Shown: positions 54,301 through 63,774, counted from the stretch's first letter. The stretch is DNA of 64,000 nt from Lepidostoma basale (GCA_022606425.2 JAHDVF020000450.1:62001-126000); one strand, 5' to 3'. Numbers and translations are program-made. Notes: generated from the letters alone by a model not told the origin.

Positions 54301-57300
54301 TAATTTCTTTACGAACATTTATTTATAATTCGTGTTTCGGTGTTAACAAATTTATTATTATTGTCTATTTACAGCTTATTTATTATGAATTATATTTCTT
54401 CTTGTATATGTAAACACATTATTATATTACACAGAAGAAAAAAAATTGTATAGATTTATAATGAATCTTAAAATGCGATTTAAAATCAATTGATTCACAA
54501 AATTAATTTACAAAGATTCTTTTATCCGGAAAAACTCATTCAAATAGAAAGGGGTTGCCTTACTGGTTGACCCTAGGCACGCCACTGGGTGCAACAAGAA
54601 TATGTATGGAATTCTCTACCAATATTTTTGTTTGTAGCAATGCTACACTATGGTGGTCTAAAAACCAATGAAGGGTTAAACCTATGTGGTCTGTTCTTCG
54701 GAGGGTTGCTCCTCTCGTGAGGTGTATTCCCAGCGGTCCTTCCATCTTTTAAGAGATCTTTGACGAGAGTCCCGCGAGGAAGAAGAATAATGAGAGCAGA
54801 AAAGAATGGTTAAGAAGGTATATCTTTTCCAAAACACCCAAACCTGGTTATAGAAAATCAACCCATAGGTTCAGGACCCATGTCAGGACCTTCAAGTATC
54901 TAGGCGTAGACCTGGTGGGAAGAGCTGATCTGCGGGAAGAAATACAAGCTCAAGTAAACAAGGCAGCTGCAATCTCTGGGGCTCTAAAATCCACAATATG
55001 GTAAAATAAAGTCATGGCCATTAAGAGTAAGATGAGAATCTATAAAGCATGCGTAATACCAATAATAACATGGCGTCGAAAATCTTCCATTTTCATAAAA
55101 AAACAACGTAAATACGTTTTGTAAAATTTTATTTATACATTATATATAGAAAGTTTCAATCCTGGGATTGGTTTGCAGTAATTTCTTCTATTCTTCTCTT
55201 CCATTCTTCCCTGTCTTGTTCGGCTCTTTTGAAATCTGCATATGATGAGCAGCGCACGTCCACCAACAGGTCCTCCAGGTACTTGGCGTGGGCGTCCCCT
55301 CGGTCATACCCTCCATAATGGCTTGCAAGAGGCCCTCCTGACGTATTACATGGCCGATTTATCTTGCACGCCTTTATACATTACATATAATTTAATCCTT
55401 AAAACTCCGTTGGTCGCCATAGGGTTAATTTAATAATTGTTTAAGTAATATAAATAAATTTAAAAAGGAGTTTAAAAAAATAAAACCACAACCATGGGTA
55501 ATATTATTTGTTATCAGATATTAAAGTAACCGCTTTCAGAACGAATCCAAGAACAAGGCGAAAAAGTCGAAGATTGCGGCTTGCGTGAACCGTCCCGTCC
55601 CTCCCCCCGTCCCCCGCGGTCCCCCTCGCGGGGCTCCCCGCGGGGCGGGAGGCCCGCCGCGAGGGGGCCGCGGCCGCGTGGGCATCCAGCCGTGGATGCA
55701 GTCCAACTGGGGCGGGAACCAGTTCAACCAGTGGGACCAGGGCGACTTCCGAAGGAACTTTGGAGGGAACAACAACTGGGTGAGTATTCATAGTTGAAGC
55801 TTCAAATGCAATGGGGTCTTCAACCCTTTGGTTGTCGGCATTGTTGGGATCACTATGCAAAAATAAGGTGACTTTAGAGAATGTTATTCAATAGTAATGA
55901 ACGTAGAAATAATTAATACGAATTAAAATGACATTCATAAAAGGTCATTCATTACCCTGAAGATGGAGACTGCAACGATATCCGAAACGTCGGTCGAGAA
56001 GGAGTTATCACACGGTGTTACCCAAAAACACATCAAACGAATTAAAATGTCAGTTTTCTAGAAGTTTTATTATATTTTATGGGAATGACATGTTTCACCC
56101 TTTTATTAAATAATAATGGGATTCTAGTGATGACCCATATGTATGGAAGTGAAGCTTGGAGTGGACAGAAGAAGAATGAAAGTAGGATAAATTTGTAGAA
56201 ATGAAATCTCTTAGAAAAACAATTTATGATAGAATACTCAATGAAGAAGTTCGAAAGGAATGTAAGGCGGATGAATCCGTCCTAAATAAAATTAAGAAAG
56301 GGTCACTCAGTTGGTTTAGACACGTGGAACGAATGGATGAGGGAAGAATGGTCAAAAAGATGTACAGTGAAACCCCTATTTTATGTTTTTTAAGGGACCT
56401 AGAGATAAAAACGTAAATGGGGGGATAATTGCGTAGATTAGTTCGCAAAACGCGTGAAACAAAATGTAACCGATGTAGGGGTATTGAAAAAAACAACATT
56501 TAAATTTATTTATTTTTAAATCACGTAGATAAGCTCACAAAATGCGTGAACCGAAACGAAACCGATGTAAAAAGAAAGAAAATATTGTAATTTACTTTTT
56601 TTAAATTAACAAAAAACGTAAAAACTGTTTTTAAATGTCCATCGCGATTAATGTCAAAAAGAACGAAGCGCTACAAATCGAGTCGATAACCGAATGACAG
56701 AAGGACAGATGTTAACCGGTGAAAATTGAAAAATGTCGGCCAATCACCACGATTAGCGCCGTATGCCGACCAATAACAACGTCGCTCGCCGACCAATCAC
56801 GGCCGAAACGATGCGCAGACTAATTGTCAAGCGCGCTAAAAAAAAACAACGTAAAAGCGGGTAAAAAATGTTCTAAAATATATCGGGACTGAAATAATAA
56901 AACGCAATTGGCGGGAGAACGTTAAATACGGGGATGTAAAATCTGGGTTTAACTGTATACAAGTAGTGTGAATGGAAAAAGGATGGATTTCATTATGAAG
57001 ACTACAGGGGAAAAACAAGGAATGTCAGTAGAAGGTTAATTTGAATAAATTGAGAATAAAGCTAATCAAAGTCTATATATTTCTTAGCAATTAGCAATCG
57101 ATTATCTGACCATAGTCGATGACACACATGATTTTTGAATATGAAAATTTTACTGTGGATAGATACGTACAAATGCCGCTAGATGGCATTATTACATTTA
57201 TTTTGAATTTTAACTGACATTCCTTGTTTTTCCCCTGTAGTCTTCATTTCTACTGTATTATTTTTTCGTTGTTATTAATTATTTAATAAACAATTGGCAT

Positions 57301-57396
57301 TGTCCGCAGGGGAACAACGGCAACTTCCCGAACATGAACGAGGACCAGATGGGCTTCAAGAGGAGGAAACAGAACGACTGGATGTACAAGTACTAA
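48161..57396 (+). CDS. Two-RRM, RGG-tailed RNA-binding protein (gene span, 6 coding exons)
   Basis: Exons 48161-48390, 49412-49499, 50917-51100, 52201-52316, 55540-55779 and 57310-57396 join in frame to 314 residues. The acidic, Ala-rich N-terminus (1-40) precedes RRM1 (about 45-123): RTVIVRNLPPSM is RNP2 and LTAFMNFSDTESS the RNP1 strand. RRM2 (about 130-200) has YTAVLNNIPAII and TAFIEFDDEESL. A Lys-rich linker leads to an RGG-type tail, RGPPRGAPRGAGGPPRGGRG, then a Trp/Asn/Gln-rich segment, ending KRRKQNDWMYKY. The layout resembles nucleolin/hnRNP-type proteins; I do not recognise the exact orthologue. It likely binds RNA in the nucleus. Intron 2 is GC-AG, and intron 3 ends in the splice-acceptor array at 51529-52200. 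A noncoding 5' exon may exist upstream. Confidence 0.9.
48405..48775 (-). mobile_element. RTE-type LINE 3' fragment in intron 1
   Basis: The minus strand reads LRWAGHVERMPEGRTPQIIS-like, KKRPRGRPRKRWADCVEKD and AGEWREMARDKSQG. Its tail is the (ATT)n visible as TTATTATTATTATT at 48407-48420. Confidence 0.7.
48820..49170 (+). mobile_element. LINE B-prime fragment in intron 1
   Basis: TTCTTGCTGGGTATACTGGA and CTAAGGTTATGCCCGTGGGC match the B-prime copies at 17112 and 21620. Heavily decayed. Confidence 0.6.
49412..49499 (+). CDS. RRM protein coding exon 2
   Basis: The acceptor GTATTTTTCAG precedes ACTCGGAGG; Lys is split with exon 1. It encodes LGGITVDQHTINPTLTAFMN and FSDTESSDK. It ends AAG|GCAAGT, a GC-type donor, in phase 0. 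Confidence 0.87.
49542..50170. mobile_element. Miniature piggyBac-like element with N-C fused coding relic
   Basis: Borders are TTAA at 49538-49541 and 50171-50174; ends CCCGTTGCACC and (complement) CGCGTACTGAC. On the minus strand, a start at 49893 (MAQRTRKQTRRACNISSNED) runs into an acidic segment, and a +1 frame gives CESRWECEKCLVALHMPECF then KAYHT, the cysteine-rich C-terminal domain of piggyBac transposases. The catalytic core is absent. A CCGGCGATTCGCCGG hairpin lies at 50086-50100. It sits in RRM-gene intron 2. Confidence 0.7.
50175..50650. other. Intron 2, no recognised feature
   Basis: A GC-richer patch at 50290-50390 has no recognisable coding or repeat identity. Confidence 0.3.
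50660..50886 (+). mobile_element. LINE A fragment in intron 2
   Basis: AGAAGGGCTGGTGCGGGTAA through [20 protein letters not shown] and ATGTACGACAGAATCTCAAA. It ends only about 30 bp before exon 3. Confidence 0.75.
50917..51100 (+). CDS. RRM protein coding exon 3 (end RRM1, start RRM2)
   Basis: The acceptor ATGTTTCCTCAG precedes GCC ATG GAG. It encodes AMESNGVEMGGNSLELQVL then EYTAVLNNIPAIISEDTLRS and CGNIKKILKIPARPT. The donor is CACTG|GTGAGT, phase 1. High GC compared with flanks. Confidence 0.9.
51120..51480. mobile_element. Two decayed LINE A pieces in intron 3
   Basis: 51150-51270 reads as minus-strand LINE A (AGATCTCATTTCTACTGCAT); 51300-51465 reads as plus-strand LINE A (AAACACCGAGGAAAAACGTG). 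They are opposed and both truncated. Confidence 0.6.
51529..52200 (+). repeat. Tandem array of 3' splice-site/exon-start units before exon 4
   Basis: Eighteen GCAGCA-type units occur at 51529, 51561, 51603, 51645, 51687, 51729, 51771, 51813, 51843, 51885, 51927, 51957, 51999, 52041, 52071, 52113, 52155 and 52197. Spacing is 42 or 30 bp (one 32), with a 42+42+30 higher-order period. The unit is TTTTAGTGTTTTGTTGCAG|CATTAATCGAATTTTGG. The last unit is the true acceptor, TTGTTGCAG|CATTTATCGAATTTGA, where exon 4 begins. Each upstream unit keeps a pyrimidine-leaning tract, CAG and an imperfect copy of the exon's first 14 bases. Confidence 0.93.
52201..52316 (+). CDS. RRM protein coding exon 4 (RNP1 of RRM2)
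   Basis: Completes the split Ala codon (G|CA): AFIEFDDEESLNKMLSLNGT and ISMNNTDVTIHRQGAEIKR. AFIEF is the RNP1 core. The donor is CGA|GTGAGT, phase 0. Confidence 0.9.
52322..52435 (+). repeat. Dispersed repeat shared with 61297-61766
   Basis: CACCTGACAATGTAGTTATT at the left and AATGTGTCTAATAATAAACT at the right match the two ends of the longer copy at 61297-61766, so this looks like an internally deleted form. It begins at the exon 4 donor. Confidence 0.5.
52581..52931 (-). mobile_element. LINE C-terminal fragment inside the outer hAT
   Basis: The minus strand near the left end reads MARAFAGVIANVGTR, related to the AAVIADVG relic at 12966. It forms the DNA into which the inner hAT inserted. 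Confidence 0.55.
52932..53794. mobile_element. Inner hAT MITE with exact 8-bp duplication
   Basis: Ends CAGTGGCGTGCC and GTACCGCCACTG; duplication ATCACGAC at 52924-52931 and 53795-53802. It is 863 bp, in opposite orientation to the outer element, so the two together form long inverted repeats. Confidence 0.9.
54600..54830. other. Intron 4, unclassified
   Basis: Possibly a LINE remnant (CCATCTTTTAAGAGATCTTT, GAGAGCAGAAAAGAATGGTT), too short to assign. Confidence 0.25.
54835..55080 (+). mobile_element. RTE-type LINE fragment in intron 4
   Basis: In one frame: FKYLGVDLVGRADLREEIQA, QVNKAAAISGALKSTIW, then SKMRIYKACVIPIIT. It is the post-RT region of an RTE-clade LINE. Confidence 0.65.
55130..55380 (-). 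mobile_element. LINE relic, same family as 18240-18625
   Basis: The reverse complement gives GDAHAKYLEDLLVDVRCSSY-like sequence and FKRAEQDREEWKRRIEEIT. Confidence 0.6.
55540..55779 (+). CDS. RRM protein coding exon 5 (Lys linker and RGG tail)
   Basis: The acceptor ACCGCTTTCAG precedes AAC GAA TCC. It encodes NESKNKAKKSKIAACVNRPV, the Pro/Arg/Gly-rich repeat and QPWMQSNWGGNQFNQWDQGD. The donor is TGG|GTGAGT, phase 0. Very GC-rich at 55590-55680. Confidence 0.92.
55955..56020 (+). repeat. Hammerhead-like motif repeat (type 3)
   Basis: CTGAAGATGGAGACTGCAAC then GATATCCGAAACGTCGG: CUGANGA, a GGA/UCC stem and GAAAC in hammerhead order. Followed by GAGAAGGAGTTATCACACGG, as at 26345. A pair-1 arm follows at 56050-56105. 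Confidence 0.5.
56108..56364 (+). mobile_element. LINE A fragment in intron 5
   Basis: GGTATTCTAGTGATGACCCA-like start, then [38 protein letters not shown] and RHVERMDEGRMVKKM. It continues after the pogo insertion at 56958 (CAAGTAGTGTGAATGGAAAA). Confidence 0.75.
56365..56955. mobile_element. pogo/Tigger-like MITE with TA duplication
   Basis: Ends CAGTGAAACCCC and GGGTTTAACTG are inverted; TA lies at 56363-56364 and 56956-56957. LINE A sequence is continuous once this 591-bp element and one TA are removed. Non-coding. Confidence 0.85.
56996..57246. mobile_element. Short element with perfect 34-bp inverted repeats
   Basis: 56996-57029 (TGAAGACTACAGGGGAAAAA onward) and 57213-57246 are exact complements. 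The 251-bp unit ends 63 bp before exon 6. No obvious target duplication; superfamily unknown. Confidence 0.8.
57310..57396 (+). CDS. RRM protein coding exon 6 (C-terminus)
   Basis: The acceptor CATTGTCCGCAG precedes GGG AAC AAC. It encodes GNNGNFPNMNEDQMGFKRRK and QNDWMYKY, then TAA. The Lys/Arg pair cluster could be a nuclear signal. Confidence 0.9.
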   Translation, partial: GNNGNFPNMNEDQMGFKRRKQNDWMYKY

Positions 57397-57730
57397 GTTG
57401 GCCGGCTCCCTCTCCCTTCAATTCTAGAAAATATGATCCGCAGCGGCCAAACAGGCCCTGCGCCCGGTTGTAACTTATTGCCTTCTCCGCGTATCTAGTA
57501 CAATTGTAACGGGGTTCCGTTGAGCTCTCCTTGATCACTTTGTTTCACACACTTACATGTATTTATGGTAGTACTTAAAAACAAAACTATTTCTATCTTG
57601 ACCTCTCGGACGTCGGGATCTTTTATCATTCATAACGCCGCCGTAGAATTACATAACAAATTAAAACACCTCGTATTTTTTTTTTTACACTTTGGAAATG
57701 GTGAAATTCAAAGGTATTTTAAAAACCCTT
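57397..57730 (+). other. Probable 3' UTR of the RRM gene
   Basis: GC content falls off gradually after the stop. ATTAAA at 57660-57665 is a candidate polyadenylation signal, about 70 bp before MITE F copy 4. Confidence 0.4.
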
Positions 57731-57951
57731 AAGGCAGAAACTTACTATTAACACGCCACGCCACCCGATGCCACGTGATGCGTGTTGAGTCAAATCAAAT
57801 TGTATTGTTTTCTATGGACAGAATCACACTACGAACACCCGACGCGACGCCATGCGCGCACACGCCACCCGATCCAGACGAGCTAATCGACGTGTCGCCG
57901 ATGGTGGGAGTAAACACGCCACGTCGCGTGTTAATAGTATGTTTCTGCCTT
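57731..57951. mobile_element. MITE F, copy 4
   Basis: AAGGCAGAAACTTACTATTA to GTATGTTTCTGCCTT, orientation as copy 2, with flanking TTA on both sides. Confidence 0.85.
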
Positions 57952-58083
57952 TATCGGACGCTTGCTTTTGTATCCTTTGAATGCAATATTCTATTAATAT
58001 TTAATTTTAAAAAGGTACTGTTATTCCACAGACAACAAGATTTATCGTGTCACCTTATGTGTGCCATACGAGCGCAGCATATA

Positions 58084-58965
58084 CAGTCGAATTCGGTTAT
58101 TATGATCATGGAAATAGCAAAATTTTGGATGTAACGTGATTTTGTCACGCGTCTTGGCGAGTTCTTCTCTCTGCGTTGGTCTATGCAAAATATGGTCCAC
58201 TGGGATTGATTACCCGATCTCGTACATGTCCGTCATAGTTTCCAAGGAGACCAAGCGTAGAGGTGCAGATCAGAATTGAAGACGTCCCAACCCCGTGCGC
58301 TCCCGAGACACAAAAATCATCCCGAAACCCCATAACGACGATGGGAGAGAGTCAGAGGGTTACTGAATGGAAGCCAAGGTTGGGCCAGAAAAGCGTCGGC
58401 AGATTGGTAGGTGATATTGCGCAGACGGCGGGAAGAAGCTGGAAAAAACTGGTGAGAGACAGTGAGTGATGGTGCGAACGAAGAAGGTTACATACTGTTT
58501 CTCTTTTAAAAAAAAAAACTAATTAACCATCACGCGGTCTCTCCGAAGGGGTAGACATAAAGAATAGACTGCCACATTTTTCTTTCCCGACATATTTCTC
58601 CCGCTTCCTCAACATTCATACATCGTGTCATGCACGCGCGTCGATTTCTCTGACTCCTCTCGTGGCCGACATATTTGATCGTGGCAAGTTTTCCGCGGTC
58701 TTCCTCTATTTCTGGTTTCATTTACATCGTTAAAATATACTTTTTTTTACCTTTCTTTCTTCATTCATTCTTTCCATGTGTCCAAACCATCTTAATGATC
58801 CTTTTATTATTTTGTTCATAACATGATCATATGCGCCACATTCACTTCTTATATTTTCATTTAATGCTTACAAAAATTCCCATCACATGAAGACATGAAT
58901 TATCTGCTTCCTCGTTACATCTGAGATCTCGCCATTACCGTGATCATAATAACTGAGTTTGACTG
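58084..58965. mobile_element. pogo/Tigger-like element interrupted by LINEs
   Basis: Ends CAGTCGAATTCGGTTATTAT and (complement) CAGTCAAACTCAGTTATTAT; TA at 58082-58083 and 58966-58967. It contains an RTE-like fragment (58300-58480, VTEWKPRLGQKSVGRLVGDI) and a minus-strand LINE A (58520-58880). Confidence 0.75.
58520..58880 (-). mobile_element. LINE A fragment
   Basis: ACTAATTAACCATCACGCGG is the tail side. The minus strand then reads [20 protein letters not shown] and the KTWHDQIN region in broken frames. Confidence 0.7.
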
Positions 58966-58969
58966 TATA

Positions 58970-60175
58970 ACATCATATTTCACACCGTGAGTGTAAAACC
59001 GAGATAAGTGCAAATATACATTTTGGAGATAAGACATTTAAAGTAATATACCTATAAACCGAAAATCATTGGTTTATTAAAAAAAAAACAGTTTTTCCAA
59101 GCAATATGAAGTCTTTAAACTCCCATATCTCCAAAATTTATATTTGCAGTTATCTTGATTTAAATACTCGTGTTAAAAGGTGTTATTGTAGCAATTGAGA
59201 GGTTAAGTTTTAGTTTTGTCATTCTGCAAAGCGGTTAATTTCCGAGATGCCCGCGTCTCCTTAATATTTCAACGTGAAGTGCTCTTAGTCTTTCAAATGA
59301 TCCTGTCCAAATCGTAAGATATTTTAATCGAAAATAAGTTTTCGCAATCGGCGTGTTTGTAATAATATTTTATAAAAATTATTTGCTTGCTTTAGAATTT
59401 ATTATAAGTACAAATTTTCATCCATTCCTTACAGAAAGTCCCGCGCTCCTTTGTTTGCAATTCATTAAATTATATCGTCTCTTGCAGCTACGAATTGTGT
59501 AGGCACCAATGTTTCCAATAATAGATTTTTACCCCATTTTTATGAAATAGTTCCATGGGTAATGGTGTGTTTCCTCACAGGCGACACCGCCATAAATTTG
59601 TGTTGTTTGTTTGTTGTAAATGTTTAAAATCAATGCCGTCTCGAAATCGCTGTTTACACGGATTCCACTATGCGACTGGCCATCATGTCGGCCCATTGAA
59701 ATTTCTCCATAGTTGCTCACGTTTTGGTAAATACTTTCAAGACTGCATGTTTAAAACAGTATGTTATATCGTAGCATAAATTAACTAATTTAAACGGTTT
59801 ATCCCATTGATATAAAAGTGTCGGTCAATTCATTCACCGTTCCCAATAACTAACTTAGTTTACGAGTCTTTTAATGAATTTTCTGTTTGTTTTAAATTAA
59901 TATTCTTAATATTAAGTATTCTGAAGTGATGTTAAGAAGATGACAGCGATACGTAGCTCTTGCTGGTGTAGGTAATTGAATTAATACTAAAAATATAATG
60001 ATAGAACCGTAATTACTTAGCACTTGATTATATAAAAGAACTGAATTGGTAATCCCGGACTTCCTTTCATAGTGCTCGTTTCAGATCGGTCGCCCAAACC
60101 CAATACATGTAATTTTCCACAGCCACCCTCGAAATGATAACACGTCTAAACAACTGATACTCAAACAGCTCATTA
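58970..60175. other. No recognised gene; mostly unique AT-rich sequence
   Basis: About 1.2 kb without a supported feature. A short stretch near 59640 (GCCGTCTCGAAATCGCTGTT) echoes the hairpin at 39700. Confidence 0.35.
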
Positions 60176-60640
60176 TTTTTGTCCTGTCACACCTCCGTGG
60201 TGCATAGGGCCTCAAGGAACCTTCTCCACCCGACTATCGCATGCCTGATGCCTAACATCATCCCAAGTGAGGTCTGCTGCCTTAACCTCGTCCTCCAGGT
60301 AGCTCTAGGTCTGCCTTGCCTTCTTTTTCTCATCATAAGGGACCAGTCTAGTTCACCCCGAGCGACGCAGGCTGGGTTCCGTCTCAGAGTGTGCGTCTAA
60401 TTGGCTTTTCGCCTGCCATGGTCCAGAGAACGGCATTTGACACTGTTTGGGGCCAATAGATTTTGAATATTGAGCGAAGACATCTATTTATAAACACCTG
60501 GAGTTTACCAATAACGTCCGCGGTAGACTTCCAAGTCTCACATCCGTACAGCAGTACGTTTTTAACGCTACTGCTGAATATTTGGAGCTTGAGCTTTCTC
60601 GAAATGATACCGGAGCGCCATACAGGGCGAAGCATAGCAA
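60176..60640 (-). mobile_element. LINE I fragment, copy 2
   Basis: The minus strand reads [40 protein letters not shown] and [14 protein letters not shown]. It is collinear with 34261-34779 but has small deletions near 60290 and 60395. Confidence 0.8.
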
Positions 60641-60779
60641 ACAGCTAACGTGCCAAAATCACTTAAAAACGAATGCCGAAACAACGATTGTATGCTGTTC
60701 TGTATGTTGCATTTGTTTAACTGCAATTCCAAATTATAAATATAGTATCTTTTTGTTATTTTTTTCTTTTAATTGACCT

Positions 60780-61095
60780 GACGATCTGCGACACGGAAAT
60801 CATGTTTCCTGAGACGAAGAGGTCCAACTGTCTCTCCACATCTCTTTTCAAATCAAATCAGTTTATTATCTCGAAATGTTGCAATAATACCAGGAACGCA
60901 CGAGAGGAGAGATGGTTTGACTTGAGGAAGACGAGATACTCTTGTCTTAGGTGATCTTCCGGGAAGGGGATTTCCCAAGCGGCTGCATATCCGAGTCTGT
61001 CACTGTCCATTCTGGCTACATGGTCCCTCCAGTATCTTCTGGATCGAAAGCACCAAACGATATCCTCTATTTTGCAAATTTTTCTTATTTCAAAT
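60780..61095 (-). mobile_element. RTE E fragment with nested LINE B end
   Basis: TGACGATCTGCGACACGGAA and ATGGTCCCTCCAGTATCTTC match the minus-strand RTE E at 26970-27150. A minus-strand LINE B end (AAATCAAATCAGTTTATT onward) is inserted at about 60846-60945. Confidence 0.65.
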
Positions 61096-61296
61096 AATAA
61101 TTAAATCAAACGATGATTTTTTTAAAAATTTTATTGCAAATTAGAATACGGGAAGAAGAATTTAAAAAAATATATATACCTATGTTGATAAAAATGTGTT
61201 TGTAGCAAATTTACTAGAAAGCTAAATTTGATATCATTTCATAACATATTTTATTATTACACAAAATAAATGATTCAACATGATATAAATGCTCAC

Positions 61297-61766
61297 CTGA
61301 CAATGTAGTTTTTATTTGAGGGTGTTATCACCAACAACCAAAAGTGAGATATGAATTGGGTCTTATTCATAATACATTTGCACACAATTTTTATTGATTT
61401 TCAGTTTCAAATTCGGCTTCATTCTGAAGAATTTTGCTATTAAAAGATAGGGTTTGTTGCAAACATGGCAACCTCCACTTGAGTGTTGCAAAGCTGGCAA
61501 CACTCCAAAATGAAATTCATTATTTTACTTTAATTATCAACATAATTATGATTATTTCATGGCTGATTACTTTTAAAATACTAACTGGTTGAGATGAAAA
61601 TAATAAATATCGTAAAAAAGCGCATTTTATTAGTGTATCAGTTTTTTGCGATTTACTCAGAACATCTAATGATGGAGTTTGCTGGGTTTGCAAGTAATAC
61701 CCTCATTTATTTATATATATATATTTTTAAATCAAAATGTGTCTAATAAACTGTCAGTAAGGTTTA
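61297..61766 (+). repeat. Dispersed repeat, longer copy
   Basis: CACCTGACAATGTAGTTTTT to AATGTGTCTAATAAACTGTC; its ends match 52322-52435. No coding seen. The sequence from 61100 to 61296 is AT-rich and unassigned. Confidence 0.5.
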
Positions 61767-62737
61767 CCGTGCACTAAGCGGGCCAGGCTGCCGCAGCCAG
61801 AAATATTGAGCGGCCAGTTACAGCAACCAATGAGTCAATCGACGCGCGAAGGCCAGTGACCTTTCCGCCAAGCGATATGGACGTGGATGATCTTATAATT
61901 GTTTACCTTTTGTCTCGCAAGAAACGTAAAGCAAAGAAAAGACATTGGATTCATCATATTTTTCTAGAACGGCACTCGATACGTCTGGCCGCTACGACAT
62001 GTGCGCGAAGACTGACGGCAACCACATACAATCGCCTACTATTGTTCGCGCTAGTTCTGGCTGCTAGCAGCCAGCTGGTTGCCGTGCACTCATGCAGCAG
62101 CAAGACTCATTAAAGGCATTGCAAAAAAGTCCCATATAACACAACATCTCAAAGAACTTCACTGGTTTAAAAGTCCAGAAAGAATCCAGTATAAACTCTG
62201 CTAGACAGTCTTCAAAGCGCTACATGGAATGACACCAAATTATATATCTGACCTCTGTATAACGGACAGCCTAAATACAAGGAAATCCATACTTGGCTCG
62301 ACGAACTTCTCGTCAATAGGAAGATTAGTTGAGCCGAAGCGTTGCCCCAGTACAAATTTCGGGGATCGAGCGTTCGCGGTAGCCGGTCCATCAGCTTGGA
62401 ACAATCTCCCTTCACACCTCAGATGCATAAATGATCCGACAGATTTCAGATCTAAACTGAAAACCCATCTTTTTCATATTTCATACCCAATTTAAACATA
62501 TATACTTTGTTCTACTATACTTTTTGACCGATCCCGAAAATTTTAATGCGCCCTTGAGGCGATTACATCACAAAAACGGCGCTAAAAAAGTTAGCATATT
62601 ATTATTAATCAGACGCGTTCTAATGGCTGCCGCAACCAGAATATCGTGGTTGCCTAGTGCGCGCTCTCCCATACACCGCCATATGTCGGACTGGCTGCCG
62701 CAACCTGGTTGCGGAAACCTGGCTGCTTAGTGCGCTG
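61767..62737 (+). mobile_element. Harbinger-like element with N-terminal coding relic, interrupted by L2
   Basis: Ends GTGCACTAAGCGGGCCAGGC and (complement) GCGCACTAAGCAGCCAGG are inverted. MDVDDLIIVYLLSRKKRKAK then KRHWIHHIFLERHS resembles the N-terminus of PIF/Harbinger transposases (RRRxxWVHPI block). The catalytic core is missing. L2 is inserted at about 62101-62612. Confidence 0.6.
62101..62612 (+). mobile_element. L2-like LINE 3' region
   Basis: LHWFKSPERIQYKLC, YISDLCITDSLNTRKSILGS, FGDRAFAVAGPSAWNNLPSH and KTHLFHISYPI, then AAAAACGGCGCTAAAAAAGT and ATTATTATT. It is a close relative of 13390-14080. Confidence 0.85.
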
Positions 62738-62814
62738 TAAGCCTAAAAGAAACAGGTCACCCATATATCAAAGTAAAAGTAATTTAAACTTATTGAAAGT
62801 TAAGGCATTAACAC

Positions 62815-63590
62815 TGGAATTCCATAATAATCTACTTTGGAAATTAAAAAAACATTGTTTAAACCACTTTAAAATACACGACATGTTTCAGAGGATACCT
62901 CCATCTTCAGGTGTAAAAATATAACAAAAACTAAACAAAGAAATTTGATTGTATCTCAATAGAGACGAAGATGCAAACTGGAAACTGAATATGGTTGATC
63001 AAGGTGTTTACAGGACTTATGACCTGTCATTGGTTGGGTTAAGCGCACGCTTTATGTAATCACAACATTCCCCATTCCACCTATTTCTTTATGACCATGT
63101 AAGACAAATTTTTGGAGGTTGTACGATATCTCGTATATATGTTACAAATCTATGCTTATCTTCACATGTCAGTTTCAATACGCCATCTATGGAGATTAAT
63201 TTTTAGCATTTAGCAAACTACTTTATTATCCAGTATTCATATACAAGTATAAGTATACATTCACAAAAAATATTTGTAAACCAAATGCAAATTAATCATT
63301 TATTAATTTCTATATAAATTATATATTTTCAAATGTATGTTTTTTCTAAATTATATTATCATTGTGTTATTTAATATTTTACTGTTGAAAATAATTGTTA
63401 GTACCTACTTATAACAAATAGCCCAACTTAATTTTTAATTTTTGTATTGTATTTTAAATGCGTTTTTTATTAGTCTTTCTTGGTTTAGTTTTTGTTATAT
63501 TTTTACACCTGAAGATGTCGTGTATTTTAATATTTTTTTATATTAAAAAGTGGTTTAAGCAATCTTTTTATAAATTCCCAAAGTAAAATA
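62815..63590. repeat. Foldback with hammerhead-like motif, enclosing repeat R1
   Basis: Left arm 62820-62945 (ACTTTAAAATACACGACATG; minus strand CCTGAAGATGGAGGTATCCT then CTGAAACATGTCG) pairs with 63480-63590 (ACACCTGAAGATGTCGTGTA). R1 lies between them. Confidence 0.6.
62946..63250 (+). repeat. Dispersed repeat R1, copy 3 (longest)
   Basis: TGTATCTCAATAGAGACGAA to AGCATTTAGCAAACTACTTT; compare 3130-3505 and 32055-32245. Confidence 0.65.
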
Positions 63591-63774
63591 GAAAAATTTG
63601 TAAACTAGCGACACTTGGTGATGGTGCATGCATGGTAATCTGTACAGTAGAACGTCGTTTATCCGGACGCCAGTTAACCTCCCAGAGATGATGAATCTCC
63701 GATTATTTTTTCAGCCCTGTAGAGTAATGCAATCCTTTTTATGTATGTCTATGTACTACATACATACTTGTTCA

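Larger units (their letters stand above)
52523..54587. mobile_element. Outer hAT MITE, interrupted
   Basis: Ends CAGTAGCGGTACTTCCATAC and GGCACGCCACTG; 8-bp duplication GGTGCAAC at 52515-52522 and 54588-54595. After about 58 bp it is interrupted (52581 to about 53825) by a LINE fragment carrying the inner hAT. It resumes AATAAAACAATATTTTTTGC and continues like 20960-21498. Confidence 0.88.

Noticed and set aside
59529..59779. Open frames on both strands in otherwise unique sequence, considered as exons of a further gene
   Set aside because: No conserved motif, and no supported acceptor/donor pair that preserves a frame.
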